Shown here in pieces: positions 1-9,443 of a DNA stretch of 51,513 bases (position 1 is the stretch's first letter; every line of letters begins with the position of its first letter). Source of the DNA: Myxococcota bacterium (lineage in GTDB: Bacteria; Myxococcota_A; Polyangia; Polyangiales; Houyiibacteriaceae); assembly GCA_028284955.1 (NCBI GenBank), contig JANQQS010000044.1:1-51513 (forward strand), given 5' to 3'. The notes under the pieces are model-generated. The model saw nothing but the letters and a program-made list of their open reading frames with translations, had not been told where the DNA came from and searched no databases. The translations under genes were made by a program, and so were the position numbers.

Positions 1-80
1 GTCACGTGCGTCCTGGCGGGGGAGCTTGGGTGAATCGGCGGGGTCGTACCCCGACGAGAGGGTCTGGGTGCCAGACCCTC
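1..80. repeat. Hairpin repeat copy R1 (80-bp core unit)
   Basis: The window opens with one core unit of the dispersed family. It reads, in reverse orientation to R3a/R3c/R4/R5, from CACGTG through the TGGCGGGGGA and TTGGGTGAATCG blocks to hairpin B (CGGGGT-CGT-ACCCCG, 39-53) and hairpin A (10-bp arms, loop GTG, 58-80). Its reverse complement matches R5 at 50212-50291 at 78 of 80 positions by eye. A stray half of hairpin A (CCCAGACCC) follows at 92-100, directly against the stop codon of the permease. The left edge may continue outside the window. No open reading frame, transposase or T-tract is present. Confidence 0.85.
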
Positions 81-100
81 AAACAACAGAGCCCAGACCC

Positions 101-1390
101 TTAATTAACAGACCTGCCGAAGAAGAAGTACAGCACCGCGCCGATGGCCAATGCGATCGCGCCGCCGATGAGTTGGGCGGCCGTGGCTTGGGTCAAAAGG
201 AGGATGCAGAAGCATATGGCAAGTAAGGAAGCGACTCGAGCCAGCGGCATCGCTTTGATGGGCGCCGACACAACGAGAGGCGGATTGTTCCGGAACACCC
301 AGACTGATGCGCATGCGGGCAGGTATTGCGCAATGCGCGCGACGACGCTGATGATCGCGAGCTGTTCGAACGATGAACTAAGGGCTACCACGATGGTAAG
401 CGCAGCGGTCAGGGCGATCGAGGCAACGGGGGTGCTGTACGTTGGGTGGATGATGCTGAGCACTCGAGGAAGCTCGCCTCGTTCCGACATCGCGTAGAAC
501 GCTCGTGGAACCACGACCGCTTGACCAGCGGCGAAGCCAAATGTCGACACCGTGACACCCGCGGCGACGAACGCGCCGCCGGCGTTGCCGAGCGTGGCTT
601 GCGCCGCGTCCGCGAGTGGATTCTTGGAGGTCGCCAGCCCATCCCACACGCCTACCGCGACGCTGTGGGTGGTCAGATAGAGCAGACTGACCACCGCGAT
701 CACCACGAGCAATGCGCGCGGAATCGCTCGCTCCGGAGAGAGCACTTCACCAGCGGGAATGGTGAGCACTTCGAATCCCACGAACATATAAAAAGCGACG
801 AGAACTGCTTCGCCGAAACGAGACCAGCCGACCGGCGCGAACGGCACAAACTTTGAAAAGTCGACGTAGAGCGCGCCCACGACGACGAAAATCAACAAGG
901 TAATCACCTTGGCTGCGCTGAACCACGTCGAAACCTTGGCGCCCTCTTTGCTTCCGCGGATGTTGACCACCGCGAGTCCGGCAATGAGCGCCACCAACGC
1001 GAGCGCACGCGTTGCCCCGTCGCGTACGGAGGGTACGAAGTAGGATAGGGCCAACACGAATGCGTTGGCGGCTGCCCCGAAACCAAGCACGCGCGCCGCG
1101 CAGGTCATCCATCCGACCTCGAAGCCAACAAAGCTGCCAAAGGCTTCGCGCGCGTACAGGTAGGCACCTCCTGTGGCGCGAAAAAAGCGTCCCGCATCGG
1201 CAAACGAAACCGTGACGAGCAGCCCGAGGAATCCTGCCGCGACCATGGCGACGAGGGACGCTGGCCCGAGCCGATCCACCAGCACGCCGGGAAGGAGAAA
1301 AATTCCCGACCCGATGACCCCGTTGATGCCCAATGCCACGACATCGAGCGTGGACAGCCTTCTGCGTAGCGCTTCACGCACGGCGCGCAC
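101..1390 (-). CDS. APC-family amino acid permease
   Basis: Likely inner-membrane amino acid or polyamine transporter of the APC superfamily. The 429-residue length, about 12 hydrophobic segments and the first helix motif NGVIGSGIFLLPG (the family's unwound-helix substrate-binding signature) support this. A conserved-looking block near residues 195-215 (VAFYMFVGFEVLTIPAGEV) matches helix 6 of the family. The substrate cannot be read from sequence. The start is GTG at 1388-1390 because no in-frame ATG lies upstream of the first helix. The stop lies 20 bases from the hairpin repeat R1. The next gene upstream on the same strand (HExxH protein) ends 24 bases before this start, so the two may be cotranscribed. 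Confidence 0.85.
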   Translation of the reverse strand: MRAVREALRRRLSTLDVVALGINGVIGSGIFLLPGVLVDRLGPASLVAMVAAGFLGLLVTVSFADAGRFFRATGGAYLYAREAFGSFVGFEVGWMTCAARVLGFGAAANAFVLALSYFVPSVRDGATRALALVALIAGLAVVNIRGSKEGAKVSTWFSAAKVITLLIFVVVGALYVDFSKFVPFAPVGWSRFGEAVLVAFYMFVGFEVLTIPAGEVLSPERAIPRALLVVIAVVSLLYLTTHSVAVGVWDGLATSKNPLADAAQATLGNAGGAFVAAGVTVSTFGFAAGQAVVVPRAFYAMSERGELPRVLSIIHPTYSTPVASIALTAALTIVVALSSSFEQLAIISVVARIAQYLPACASVWVFRNNPPLVVSAPIKAMPLARVASLLAICFCILLLTQATAAQLIGGAIALAIGAVLYFFFGRSVN

Positions 1391-1414
1391 CCTAGCTCCA
1401 CTGGTTTGTGTCGT

Positions 1415-1972
1415 CTAGAGCAAGCCCAACTCCCGAAGTGCAGACGGATTGAGCCCCAGCGTGACCATGAGCTCGTCGCGTTGTTCAAGGGAAACTTCGC
1501 CTGCGCGGTCGAGTTGCCACACCAGCGACGCGCCTAGGCACAAGAACGTTTGTTCGAGCGGATTGTAGGCGTGCACGCGGCTGGGGACTCGCCCCGGCAG
1601 TATGAGAGACAATAGGAAGCTGATCGACTGAGCAGTGATGTGGAGAGGCAAATAGAGCGGTCCGAGCACGTCGTGCTGTCGGGTATGCGCGAGTTCGTGC
1701 GCGAGCACGTAAGGAAGAACTTCAGGGCGAAATCGTTCGCGACTAATTAGAATCGCGTGGCCGAGGGCGACCGCTACACGAAGTCGTGCAGGAACCCAAT
1801 ACACGTATCCAACCGCGGATGGACCGCGCACTGCGCGCGGCAGGCGCCCTGTACAGAGCAGCCCCGCGGTATGTCCGACGACGTTGGTGGGGAGCGTCCA
1901 CAGCGCTCGAACACATTGGACCAGAGCGTGATCTCTTCTCGGCGAGGGGAGCGCCCAGTTTGGTTTCAGCAT
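1415..1972 (-). CDS. Small membrane protein with HELAH zinc-peptidase-like motif
   Basis: A 185-residue protein. It contains [12 protein letters not shown] around residue 98, an HExxH motif followed by a further histidine, the signature of zinc-dependent metallopeptidase-like proteins; the HELAHxxQ form recalls DUF4157-type and M48-type sequences. Hydrophobic stretches flank the motif ([20 protein letters not shown]), suggesting membrane attachment. A more distal third zinc ligand is not obvious, so activity is uncertain. I chose ATG at 1970-1972 rather than the longer open frame to 2152, because the longer form would overlap argG and its extra residues look non-coding. It is divergent from argG (82-base gap) and followed closely by the permease. 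Function unknown. Confidence 0.6.
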   Translation of the reverse strand: MLKPNWALPSPRRDHALVQCVRALWTLPTNVVGHTAGLLCTGRLPRAVRGPSAVGYVYWVPARLRVAVALGHAILISRERFRPEVLPYVLAHELAHTRQHDVLGPLYLPLHITAQSISFLLSLILPGRVPSRVHAYNPLEQTFLCLGASLVWQLDRAGEVSLEQRDELMVTLGLNPSALRELGLL

Positions 1973-2054
1973 CCACCTCGAGCGCATGGTCCGGATCGTA
2001 GCATGCGCCCGCATACTTGCATGGCCCGAGGACTCGCCTATTGTGGATGCCGTC

Positions 2055-3254
2055 ATGAGCAGCGAGCAACGAAAAATCGTACTAGCGTACAGCGGAGGCC
2101 TCGATACTTCGGTCATTTTGACCTGGCTCAAGGAGCAATACGACGCGGACATAGTCGCGTTCTGCGCCGACGTCGGTCAAGGCGCGGGGGAGCTTGCCGG
2201 CCTTGAAAAGAAAGCCGCGGATACTGGCGCATCGAGATGCGTGGTCCAGGATTTGCGCGAGGAATTTGTCCGGGATTTCTGTTTTCCCATGTTGCGGGCG
2301 AACGCCGTGTACGAAGGCGACTATCTGCTCGGCACATCGATCGCACGCCCGGTGATCGCGAAGGCCATGGTTACGCTCGCCCAAGACGTCGGGGCAGATG
2401 CAATCGCACATGGCGCGACGGGTAAGGGCAACGACCAGGTTCGGTTCGAGTTAACGGCCGCCGCGCTGGATCCGTCGATCGACATCATTGCTCCCTGGCG
2501 CATGTGGGATCTCAGGTCCCGTGCGGATTGCGTTGCCTACGCGAAAGAGCGAAATATTCCCATCGAAGTCACCCCAGAAAAACCCTACTCGATGGACGCA
2601 AATGCATTTCACATTTCCTATGAAGGAGGGGTTTTAGAAGACCCTTGGGCTGAGCCGAATCCGGCGATGTTCCGGTGGACGAAGAGCCCGGAGGAGGCGC
2701 CGGACAGCCCTACGTATGTCGTGATTCAATACGAGCAAGGCAACCCTGTCGCAGTCGATGGGGAGGCGCTTGCGCCCCACAAGCTGCTTGAGCGCGTCAA
2801 TGCGTTGGGGGCCGAACATGGGGTGGGGCGCATTGACATTGTGGAAAATCGGTTCGTGGGGATGAAATCGCGAGGCGTGTATGAAACGCCCGGGGGTACT
2901 ATTCTTCACCTGGCCCACCGCGCGGTCGAATCGCTTACCTTGGATCGGGAAGTTTTGCGCATTCGCGACGGCCTGATTCCTGAATACGCATCGCTCGTCT
3001 ACCGTGGCTTTTGGTTCGCCCCTGAGCGCGAAGCGCTGCAGGCGCTCGTCGACGAGTCGCAGAAGAACGTCAGCGGTGAAGCGCGGCTCCGCCTCTACAA
3101 GGGACAGGCTTCGGTCGTGGGACGTCGCAGCGACCAGTCACTCTACGATCCAAGCCTCGCCACGTTCGAACGCGACGACGTTTACAACCAAGCCGACGCC
3201 ACCGGATTCATCCGGCTACAGTCGCTGCGGCTTAGGACGTTAGCAGGGAGATGA
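2055..3254 (+). CDS. argG: Argininosuccinate synthase
   Basis: Joins citrulline and aspartate with ATP to give argininosuccinate, the seventh step of arginine synthesis, in the cytoplasm. The 399-residue length is normal. The N-terminal PP-loop is clear ([12 protein letters not shown], residues about 9-20), and [14 protein letters not shown] near residue 118 is the family's second signature. I chose ATG at 2055, followed by [14 protein letters not shown]; the upstream in-frame extension to 1986 has no family character. The gene stands alone on the plus strand and converges with the other arg genes: its last 23 bases overlap the 3' end of the M20 deacetylase gene. Confidence 0.97.
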   Translation: MSSEQRKIVLAYSGGLDTSVILTWLKEQYDADIVAFCADVGQGAGELAGLEKKAADTGASRCVVQDLREEFVRDFCFPMLRANAVYEGDYLLGTSIARPVIAKAMVTLAQDVGADAIAHGATGKGNDQVRFELTAAALDPSIDIIAPWRMWDLRSRADCVAYAKERNIPIEVTPEKPYSMDANAFHISYEGGVLEDPWAEPNPAMFRWTKSPEEAPDSPTYVVIQYEQGNPVAVDGEALAPHKLLERVNALGAEHGVGRIDIVENRFVGMKSRGVYETPGGTILHLAHRAVESLTLDREVLRIRDGLIPEYASLVYRGFWFAPEREALQALVDESQKNVSGEARLRLYKGQASVVGRRSDQSLYDPSLATFERDDVYNQADATGFIRLQSLRLRTLAGR

Positions 3255-4377
3255 AAAAGTCTGTCATGGTGTCGACTTGATCGACCTCGACGAACTCTCG
3301 GGAAGTGTGGGCTTGGGCGATCGAACCGGGGCCCATGACCACGCCGGGCCAGCCGGCTTCGGCGAAGACGCCAGCGTCTGTGGCAAACGCCACGGCGCCG
3401 GGCTCGATGGCGAGTCCGCACGCGGCCAGTGATTGTTGACATCGCGCGACCGCGGAGTGATCGGAGGGCGTGGCGAGCGCAGGTTTGCCAAGCACAAACT
3501 CCTCCACTGTGACGTCGTCGATATCGTTCCGCCGAAGCGCCTCTTCGAGCTCTCGTCGCATACTTTGCGGGGTTTCACCGGGAAGCACGCGGCGGTCGGT
3601 CATCAGCCAGGCGTCGTCAGGCACGATGTTCACCGCTTGTCCACCGCCGATGATGCCGACGTTCAACGAGGGAGTTCCCAAATCAGGATCGCTGCGCTCG
3701 GCGAGTCGATCGGAAAGTTGCTCGATGGCCAGGGCGGCGCGGCATAGGCTTGTGATCGCGTTGCGGCCGCGTTTTGGATCTGAGCTGTGCACAGAGCACC
3801 CACGCGCACGAAGCTTGGCCGCTCCGATCCCCTTGTGTTTTGTGATCAGGCGAAGCTCGGTGGGCTCTGTTGCGAGCACCCAGTCGGGAGGCTGTCCTCC
3901 TAGTCGCGCAAGCACGTCGCGGGCACCCTGACTGCTGTGGGCTTCTTCGTCTGATTCCCCCACGACTACGACGTTCGAGCGCAGTGTGCCGCCAGGGAGA
4001 ACCTTGGAGAGCGCGGCCAAGAGTGCAGCCATTCCGCCTTTCGTATCGCAGGAGCCGCGTCCGTAGAGCCGGTTGCCTTTGACGACAGGATCGAATGGGT
4101 CGATCTCCATGCCGTCCACGGGGACCGTATCCAGGTGAGACGCGATGAGAATGGTTTGCCGTGCTTTTGGTACGCGTACCTCCGCGACAACGCTTTGTCG
4201 CCCTTCTCGACCCAAGAGCTCAGCGTCCACGCCCATGCGCCGCAGCTGTTCGCGAACGTGTTCTGCGTAGCGGCTTTCCCCGGTTTGCTCGGCCGGTAGA
4301 TCGGTACGGTCGCCGGGATTCACCGAGGGTATCGCGATGTAGTCACGAAGCGACCGAACCGCCGGCGACAGCTTCAT
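3232..4377 (-). CDS. argE: M20-family deacetylase, probable acetylornithine deacetylase (ArgE-like)
   Basis: Predicted to release ornithine from N-acetylornithine, a zinc/cobalt-dependent M20 reaction. The 381-residue protein shows the first metal-site motif [10 protein letters not shown] (about 110-119), then [11 protein letters not shown] with the bridging aspartate, and GESDEEAHS carrying the catalytic glutamate pair. Members of this family also act on succinyl-diaminopimelate (DapE) or other amides, so substrate assignment rests on the arg operon context. ATG at 4375-4377 overlaps the argF stop by four bases (ATGA), which implies coupled translation; the longer open frame to 4602 lies inside argF. 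It is last in the argB-argD-argF-argE order and converges with argG by a 23-base overlap. Confidence 0.85.
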   Translation of the reverse strand: MKLSPAVRSLRDYIAIPSVNPGDRTDLPAEQTGESRYAEHVREQLRRMGVDAELLGREGRQSVVAEVRVPKARQTILIASHLDTVPVDGMEIDPFDPVVKGNRLYGRGSCDTKGGMAALLAALSKVLPGGTLRSNVVVVGESDEEAHSSQGARDVLARLGGQPPDWVLATEPTELRLITKHKGIGAAKLRARGCSVHSSDPKRGRNAITSLCRAALAIEQLSDRLAERSDPDLGTPSLNVGIIGGGQAVNIVPDDAWLMTDRRVLPGETPQSMRRELEEALRRNDIDDVTVEEFVLGKPALATPSDHSAVARCQQSLAACGLAIEPGAVAFATDAGVFAEAGWPGVVMGPGSIAQAHTSREFVEVDQVDTMTDFFISLLTS

Positions 4378-5342
4378 GGCGCGGTTCGCTGCGTCGCCGG
4401 AGGGGAGCTTTCTACAGCGGCGTCGGCGCTTGAAGGTTGAAGCAAGTGCTCGAGTAAAGCCTTCTGGGCGTGTAGCCGGTTTTCCGCTTCGTCCCATACG
4501 CGCGACTGTGCACCATCGATGACGTCTGCGGTGACTTCTTCTCCCCGGTGGGCGGGTAGACAATGCAAAAAGATTGCGTCCTGCGCTGCACGACTCATGC
4601 ACGAATCGTCGACTTGGAACGAAGCAAACGCAGCTTTTCGTTTCTGCGCTTCTTCTTCTTGACCCATGCTCGCCCAGACGTCTGTGGTGACGACGTCCGC
4701 CCCTTCTGCAGCCGCGGCCACATCATGTGTAACCATGATGCGCCCTGCGTCCAGAGACTGCCCTCGCTTCACGATCGAGGCATCAGGTTCGTAGCCCGGG
4801 GGGCACGCCAGGCGCAGATCCATCCCCATAGCGCCAGCTGCGAGAATCCATGAGTGGGCCACATTGTTGCCGTCTCCGACCCAGCAGACTTTTGTGCCTC
4901 TGAGTTCTCGACCAGATTCCTGTACGGTCATCAAGTCTGCGAGGATTTGGCACGGATGATAGTCGTCCGATAGTCCGTTGATGACGGGTACGTTCGCTTC
5001 TGACGCCATCGTTTCGATCCGTGTATGTTCAAACGTTCGATACACCACTGCGTCAACATATCGACCCAGTAGTCGGGCGGTGTCTTCGAGCGGTTCACCA
5101 CGACCCATCTGCGTGCGCGCGGCGTCGAGCATGACGGGGGTGGCTCCAAGCTCGTGAATCCCGAGTTCGAATGAAATCCTAGTTCGAGTAGACGCTTTCT
5201 CGAATACGACGGCGACTGAACGTCTCGCGAGCGGCGTAGGGTGGGACGCGGTGCCGCGAAGTTGTTTGAGTTGGTGGGCCCGAGCGAGCACGGTCAATAT
5301 CTCGTGCTCGCTCAGATCGAGCAGCGTACGAAAATGCTTCAT
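4374..5342 (-). CDS. argF: Ornithine carbamoyltransferase
   Basis: Makes citrulline from ornithine and carbamoyl phosphate. The 322-residue protein has the carbamoyl-phosphate motif STRTR (within FEKASTRTRISFE, about residues 50-62), the ornithine-side DDYHPCQ motif near residue 130, and the HCLPAHRGEE catalytic-loop motif near residue 265, all diagnostic. The Shine-Dalgarno-like AGGA lies about 8 bases before the ATG at 5342. Only three bases separate it from the argD stop upstream and it overlaps the deacetylase start by four bases, so it sits in the middle of a tightly packed operon. Confidence 0.96.
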   Translation of the reverse strand: MKHFRTLLDLSEHEILTVLARAHQLKQLRGTASHPTPLARRSVAVVFEKASTRTRISFELGIHELGATPVMLDAARTQMGRGEPLEDTARLLGRYVDAVVYRTFEHTRIETMASEANVPVINGLSDDYHPCQILADLMTVQESGRELRGTKVCWVGDGNNVAHSWILAAGAMGMDLRLACPPGYEPDASIVKRGQSLDAGRIMVTHDVAAAAEGADVVTTDVWASMGQEEEAQKRKAAFASFQVDDSCMSRAAQDAIFLHCLPAHRGEEVTADVIDGAQSRVWDEAENRLHAQKALLEHLLQPSSADAAVESSPPATQRTAP

Positions 5343-5345
5343 CGC

Positions 5346-6560
5346 CTATTTCCTGGGAGGGTTTTTGAGGACAGCCTGCACGACGTCGATCCCTTCATCG
5401 ATTTCGCTAGTTGTCGCAATGAGCGGAGGCACCACGCGGAGCACCGTCCCGCCGGCCAAGGTGGCGAGAACACCGCGTTCGCGAACGGCCGCGAGTACCC
5501 CGATTGGATCGACGTCGGGCGCCATCGCCACTCCGCGCAGCAGCCCGAGCCCGCGTGCTTCAACGACACTCTCGCAGTCTGTAAGCTGCTCCAAGCGGCG
5601 GCCCAGATGGGCTCCCGTTTCGGATGCGCGTTGGATCAAATGTTCGTCGTCGAATATCTGAAGGACCGCTAAACCAGCAGCGCAGGCGAGGGCGTTTCCG
5701 CCAAATGTGCTCGCGTGGCTTCCTGGTGGCAGACCATTTGCGAACGAGTCGGAAACCACCATTGCTCCGAGCGGAAAACCTCCCGCAATGCCCTTTGCAA
5801 GCGAGCAAGCGTCGGGCACCACGTCGCTCCATTCGGCGGCGAGAAACCTGCCCGTGCGGCCATATCCTGTTTGCACCTCGTCGAGCAACATCAAGGCACC
5901 GGTTTCGTCGCAAAGCTTCCGTACTCCCTGCATGTATGCCGTTTCGCCGACGATGATTCCTCCTTCGGCTTGGACGGGTTCGAGAATCACCGCCGCAGTT
6001 CGATCACTGACCGCGCTCCGTAGGGCGTCTAGATCGTTGTACGGGACATGATGCACCCCTGGAATCAACGGATTCATGCCGACATGATATTTTTTTTGAC
6101 CGGTGACGCTTAGCGCGCCCATGGTTCGGCCGTGAAAACTTCCCAAGGTTGCGACGAGTTCCGTGCGCTCCGTATCGCCTCGGTCGTGGTGAACCCGGCG
6201 CGCAAGCTTGATCATCGCTTCGTTCGCTTCGGTTCCGCTGTTGGCGAAGAAGACTTTGCCAAGTGATGTCCGTTGCACCAGTTCATGAGCCAGCTCGATT
6301 GCCCGGTCGTTGTAAAAAAGATTGGAGACGTGCATCAATCGGGCGGCTTGGTCGGCGATTGCTTGGGTGAGCCGAGGATGAGCGTGCCCCACCGACAACA
6401 CCGCGATTCCTCCGGAGAGGTCTAGGTACGAACGTCCTGCGACGTCCTCAACGCGACAGCCCTGGCCGCGCGTAAGCACGAAGGGGGCAGGTCGGTAGTT
6501 GCCGAGCTGCACCTCTTTGGCAGTTTCGAGCAGCTCTTGTTCGCGTTGGGAATCGGCCAT
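5346..6560 (-). CDS. argD: Acetylornithine aminotransferase
   Basis: PLP-dependent class III aminotransferase converting N-acetylglutamate semialdehyde to N-acetylornithine. The 404-residue length fits. Visible features are FFANSGTEANEAMIKLAR (phosphate-binding turn), FHGRTMGALS, the PLP aspartate in LLDEVQTGYGRTG, and the Schiff-base lysine in SLAKGIAGGFPLGA. The start is ATG at 6558-6560 (MADSQREQE); the longer open frame to 6695 would run into argB. argB lies 58 bases upstream and argF three bases downstream. Confidence 0.95.
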   Translation of the reverse strand: MADSQREQELLETAKEVQLGNYRPAPFVLTRGQGCRVEDVAGRSYLDLSGGIAVLSVGHAHPRLTQAIADQAARLMHVSNLFYNDRAIELAHELVQRTSLGKVFFANSGTEANEAMIKLARRVHHDRGDTERTELVATLGSFHGRTMGALSVTGQKKYHVGMNPLIPGVHHVPYNDLDALRSAVSDRTAAVILEPVQAEGGIIVGETAYMQGVRKLCDETGALMLLDEVQTGYGRTGRFLAAEWSDVVPDACSLAKGIAGGFPLGAMVVSDSFANGLPPGSHASTFGGNALACAAGLAVLQIFDDEHLIQRASETGAHLGRRLEQLTDCESVVEARGLGLLRGVAMAPDVDPIGVLAAVRERGVLATLAGGTVLRVVPPLIATTSEIDEGIDVVQAVLKNPPRK

Positions 6561-6618
6561 AGAGTTTCGGTCTAGCACATCAAAGATGCTGGGTCTGTCC
6601 CGAACAAGATCGAGAGAA

Positions 6619-7491
6619 TCAGCCCGCGACGATTTCTGTGCCGACCCCTTGGTCGGTGAAAATCTCGAGCAAGACCGCGTGCTGCACGCGGCCATCGATG
6701 ATGTGCGCTTTGCGGACTCCAGCCGATAGAGCCTTCAGCGCGCATTCGACTTTGGGAATCATGCCTCCTTGAATCACGCCTGCGTTTCGTAGTCGCTCGA
6801 TCTCGGTCGCCGAAAGCGAGCTCGCAACCGCACCGGTGTCGTCTTGCACGCCAGCGATGTCGGTCATCACCACAAACTTGCGCGCGGGCAACGCTGCGGC
6901 GAGCGCTCCGGCGATGGTGTCCGCGTTGACGTTGAGGGATGCGCCTTTTTCATCCACTGCGATCGGTGCGATGACGGGGATAAAATCGTCTTTCACGAGG
7001 CGATGAATCACATCGGGGTTGACGTCCGTGACCGCGCCCACTCGACCCGGATCGACCATCGTTCCGTCGCGAGTCTTCATGAGAGGAACGCGTTTCGCGC
7101 GGACGAATGTATCGTCCCGTCCCGTGAGGCCCACGGCTCGGCCGCCGTGGTTGCCAATCAACGACACGATTTGCTGGTTGATTTTTCCCCCCAGCACCAT
7201 TTCGACGACTTCCATGGTGCGATCGTCGGTCACGCGCAGGCCTTGCAAGCGCGCCGACTTCACACCCATCGATGCCAACGTTTCGTCGATCTGCGGGCCT
7301 CCACCGTGAACCACCACCGGGCGAATGCCAACGTACTTCAGGAGAACGACATCTCGCGCGAAGCTATCGCGCAGCTGCGGATCGACCATGGCGTGCCCGC
7401 CATATTTGATGACAAAGATCTCTTTGTGAAAAGTGCGGATGTAGGGCAGCGCTTCCTGCAGCACCTCTGCTTTTTCAATCAGCTCTTGCAT
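6619..7491 (-). CDS. argB: Acetylglutamate kinase
   Basis: Phosphorylates N-acetylglutamate, usually the feedback-controlled step of arginine synthesis. The 290-residue protein has the N-terminal lysine motif FVIKYGGHAM, the substrate loop VVVHGGGPQID, and the C-terminal ADTIAGALAAAL and GGMIPKVECAL stretches of the amino acid kinase fold. The N-terminal helix (LIEKAEVLQEALPYIRTFHKE) is of the kind found in arginine-sensitive hexameric enzymes, so arginine inhibition is plausible but inferred. It is first in the arg set; the kinase gene on the same strand ends only 45 bases upstream. A TATAAG sequence in the gap may give it its own promoter. Confidence 0.96.
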   Translation of the reverse strand: MQELIEKAEVLQEALPYIRTFHKEIFVIKYGGHAMVDPQLRDSFARDVVLLKYVGIRPVVVHGGGPQIDETLASMGVKSARLQGLRVTDDRTMEVVEMVLGGKINQQIVSLIGNHGGRAVGLTGRDDTFVRAKRVPLMKTRDGTMVDPGRVGAVTDVNPDVIHRLVKDDFIPVIAPIAVDEKGASLNVNADTIAGALAAALPARKFVVMTDIAGVQDDTGAVASSLSATEIERLRNAGVIQGGMIPKVECALKALSAGVRKAHIIDGRVQHAVLLEIFTDQGVGTEIVAG

Positions 7492-7500
7492 CGAGCGAGT

Positions 7501-7506
7501 CTTATA
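7501..7506 (-). promoter_or_regulatory. Possible -10 element for argB
   Basis: Read on the minus strand the gap before argB contains TGCTATAAG, an extended -10-like sequence about 10 bases before the ATG. No convincing -35 box lies at the right distance, and the very short leader is unusual. It is listed because it would decide whether the arg genes have their own promoter or depend on read-through from the kinase operon. Confidence 0.2.
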
Positions 7507-7536
7507 GCACCGGATCGGCGCCTAGAATTCTCGAAA

Positions 7537-9360
7537 TTAGTCCGATTCGGCGCTGTCGATGCTGCGTTGTGCGGCGAGCAGAATGCGATCACGAACGTGT
7601 TCCAGTCGTGCGCGCTCCGCGGGCCTGGTTTCGGGGCGTTCGAGCATCCGCTCCAAAGCCCCGAGTGCTTCGGTTGAAAACGCGCGGACGAGCAGTTCTT
7701 CCGCTCGCAGGCCGACCCGTTTGTCCGATGCGAAGCGCAGGAGGTCACGGAGCATGCGCGGATCTCCGCGGCTTTCGGGGTCGAACTGATGAGCTAATTC
7801 ATATCGCTCGAGAGCCGCGCTCAGCGCGCCGTCGTTGGCGTACGATTGGGCCAATACCAAGTGGGGACGGGCGTCGGACCGTGCTTTGCGCGCGTACGAA
7901 CGGAGCGCGCGGATTTGCTCCCGGCCCAGCACGCGATCATGAATGACTGCGCGGCGGGTGCGTGTGAGTAGCGCAGGTCGGCGAGTCCGCCATGGGTTTT
8001 TCGCCGTCACCTCGGTGGGCATCGGTGTTTCGGGTTCTATGACTTCGGGCGGCGCCTCGGTGGTGTCTGGAGGGGATGGAGCGAGAAATGTCGTGGGTTC
8101 TGCAGCCTCTGCGTTTGATTCTTCAGCGCGTACGTCGCCGCTGTGCGATGTGGCAGGGCTGCTTGCGCCTTCTGTCGCGACGTTTTGTGGCGTCGTGCGC
8201 GTAGAATTCGTACTTCTCGGCCACCAGAGGGCGGCGCTTGCGATCGCGGCGAGCGCGAGCGTCCCGACCAGCGCAAAGATCACAACTCTTTGCTTTCTTC
8301 GTCGCACGCGGCTTGGCCGCGGCCAGGGCACTGAATCGGCAAGGGATGAGTCCGTCGCGTTCGGATCTCCGGATCCGGCAGCATACGATGCGCCCGGATG
8401 CGCTCGATGTGGCGCTTTTCGGCGTACGTTTGGCTCTTCGACGATTGCTTTTGCCGGTAAGCGCTGAATGGCGTCCAAGAACTGGGCGGCGTTTTCGTAT
8501 CGGTCGTAGTGCTTTTTCGACAGCGCTCGCATCAGGAGAGCGTTCAGCTCGGAACTCGGTTTGATCGCGGGACACACCTCCTGCATCGGCGGAGCCGCTT
8601 CCGTGAGGTGTTGGCGCGCGACCTCGGGCGGGTCTCCTTGAAAGGGTTTGATTCCTGTGAGCATTTCGTAGAGCAGGATGCCGACCGAATACACATCCGA
8701 ATGCGGGCCCGTTTCGCCGCCAAAGATTTGTTCCGGAGGCATATAGCCGATCGTTCCGAAGACCACGCCGGATTGGGTCAGTGATGAGCTAAATGAAACG
8801 TCGGGAGAAAAAAACTTTACGAATCCGAAATCGAGAATCTTCAGTTGCTCGAGCGATGACTCTTCCGATGAGGGGGGTTCAAGGAGCATGATATTGCCCG
8901 GCTTCAAATCGCGATGCACCACGCCCTGTCGATGCGCGTACGTCAGCCCACGCAAGAGTTCTGATGTAATGTGGAGGGCTCGCGTTCCTTGCAGCCTTCC
9001 TTCTTCATCCAGCACCGATCGCAATGTGCGTCCGCGAATCAGCTCCATGACCAAATAAGGAAGTTCATTCGCGATTCCGTAGTCGGTGATCGAAACGATG
9101 TTGGGATGGCTTAGTGCGGCGAGTGCCTTGGCTTCGCGGTCGAACCGAGAACGCATGAACGCGTGCGAGACAAACTTGCTTTGCAGCACTTTGACGGCGA
9201 CGGCGCGCCCGAGCTTGAGGTGTTCCGCTTCGAACACCACCCCGACACCTCCCTCGCCGAGCGGTCGGGTGAGCCGATAGCGGCCCTCCAGCACCGTGCC
9301 GATGGACGGCGCGGAAACTGGAGCGGGCTCCATGGGGTCGTGAGTCAAGTTCGATGCCAT
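7537..9360 (-). CDS. Membrane-anchored Ser/Thr protein kinase with C-terminal TPR-like region
   Basis: Hanks-type kinase of 607 residues. The kinase domain spans about 28-300: glycine loop GEGGVG (35-40), ATP lysine in AVAVKVL (57), catalytic loop HRDLKPGN (149-156), DFG (177-179), and YMPPEQ in place of APE. A Ser/Thr/Pro-rich basic linker follows, then a transmembrane helix at about 358-380 and an outer region with helical repeats (LVLAQSYANDGALSAALERYELA) resembling a TPR. All catalytic residues are present. Start choice is uncertain: ATG at 9358-9360 is used, but a GTG at 9447 overlaps the upstream stop as GTGA and could be translationally coupled; neither has a good ribosome site. It is the last gene of the J-domain/Hsp70 unit and lies just upstream of argB. 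Confidence 0.9.
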   Translation of the reverse strand: MASNLTHDPMEPAPVSAPSIGTVLEGRYRLTRPLGEGGVGVVFEAEHLKLGRAVAVKVLQSKFVSHAFMRSRFDREAKALAALSHPNIVSITDYGIANELPYLVMELIRGRTLRSVLDEEGRLQGTRALHITSELLRGLTYAHRQGVVHRDLKPGNIMLLEPPSSEESSLEQLKILDFGFVKFFSPDVSFSSSLTQSGVVFGTIGYMPPEQIFGGETGPHSDVYSVGILLYEMLTGIKPFQGDPPEVARQHLTEAAPPMQEVCPAIKPSSELNALLMRALSKKHYDRYENAAQFLDAIQRLPAKAIVEEPNVRRKAPHRAHPGASYAAGSGDPNATDSSLADSVPWPRPSRVRRRKQRVVIFALVGTLALAAIASAALWWPRSTNSTRTTPQNVATEGASSPATSHSGDVRAEESNAEAAEPTTFLAPSPPDTTEAPPEVIEPETPMPTEVTAKNPWRTRRPALLTRTRRAVIHDRVLGREQIRALRSYARKARSDARPHLVLAQSYANDGALSAALERYELAHQFDPESRGDPRMLRDLLRFASDKRVGLRAEELLVRAFSTEALGALERMLERPETRPAERARLEHVRDRILLAAQRSIDSAESD

Positions 9361-9443
9361 ACCGAACGAAGCAAATTCGTTGTGTACATGATAACCCACA
9401 TTCCGGGGCGGATCTCTGCGCCTGCGTCGCGCAGCCACCAAGC

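Noticed and set aside
6844-7677. 277-codon frame opposite argB
   Set aside because: His/Asp/Arg-rich shadow of argB running past its start; no domain or ribosome site.
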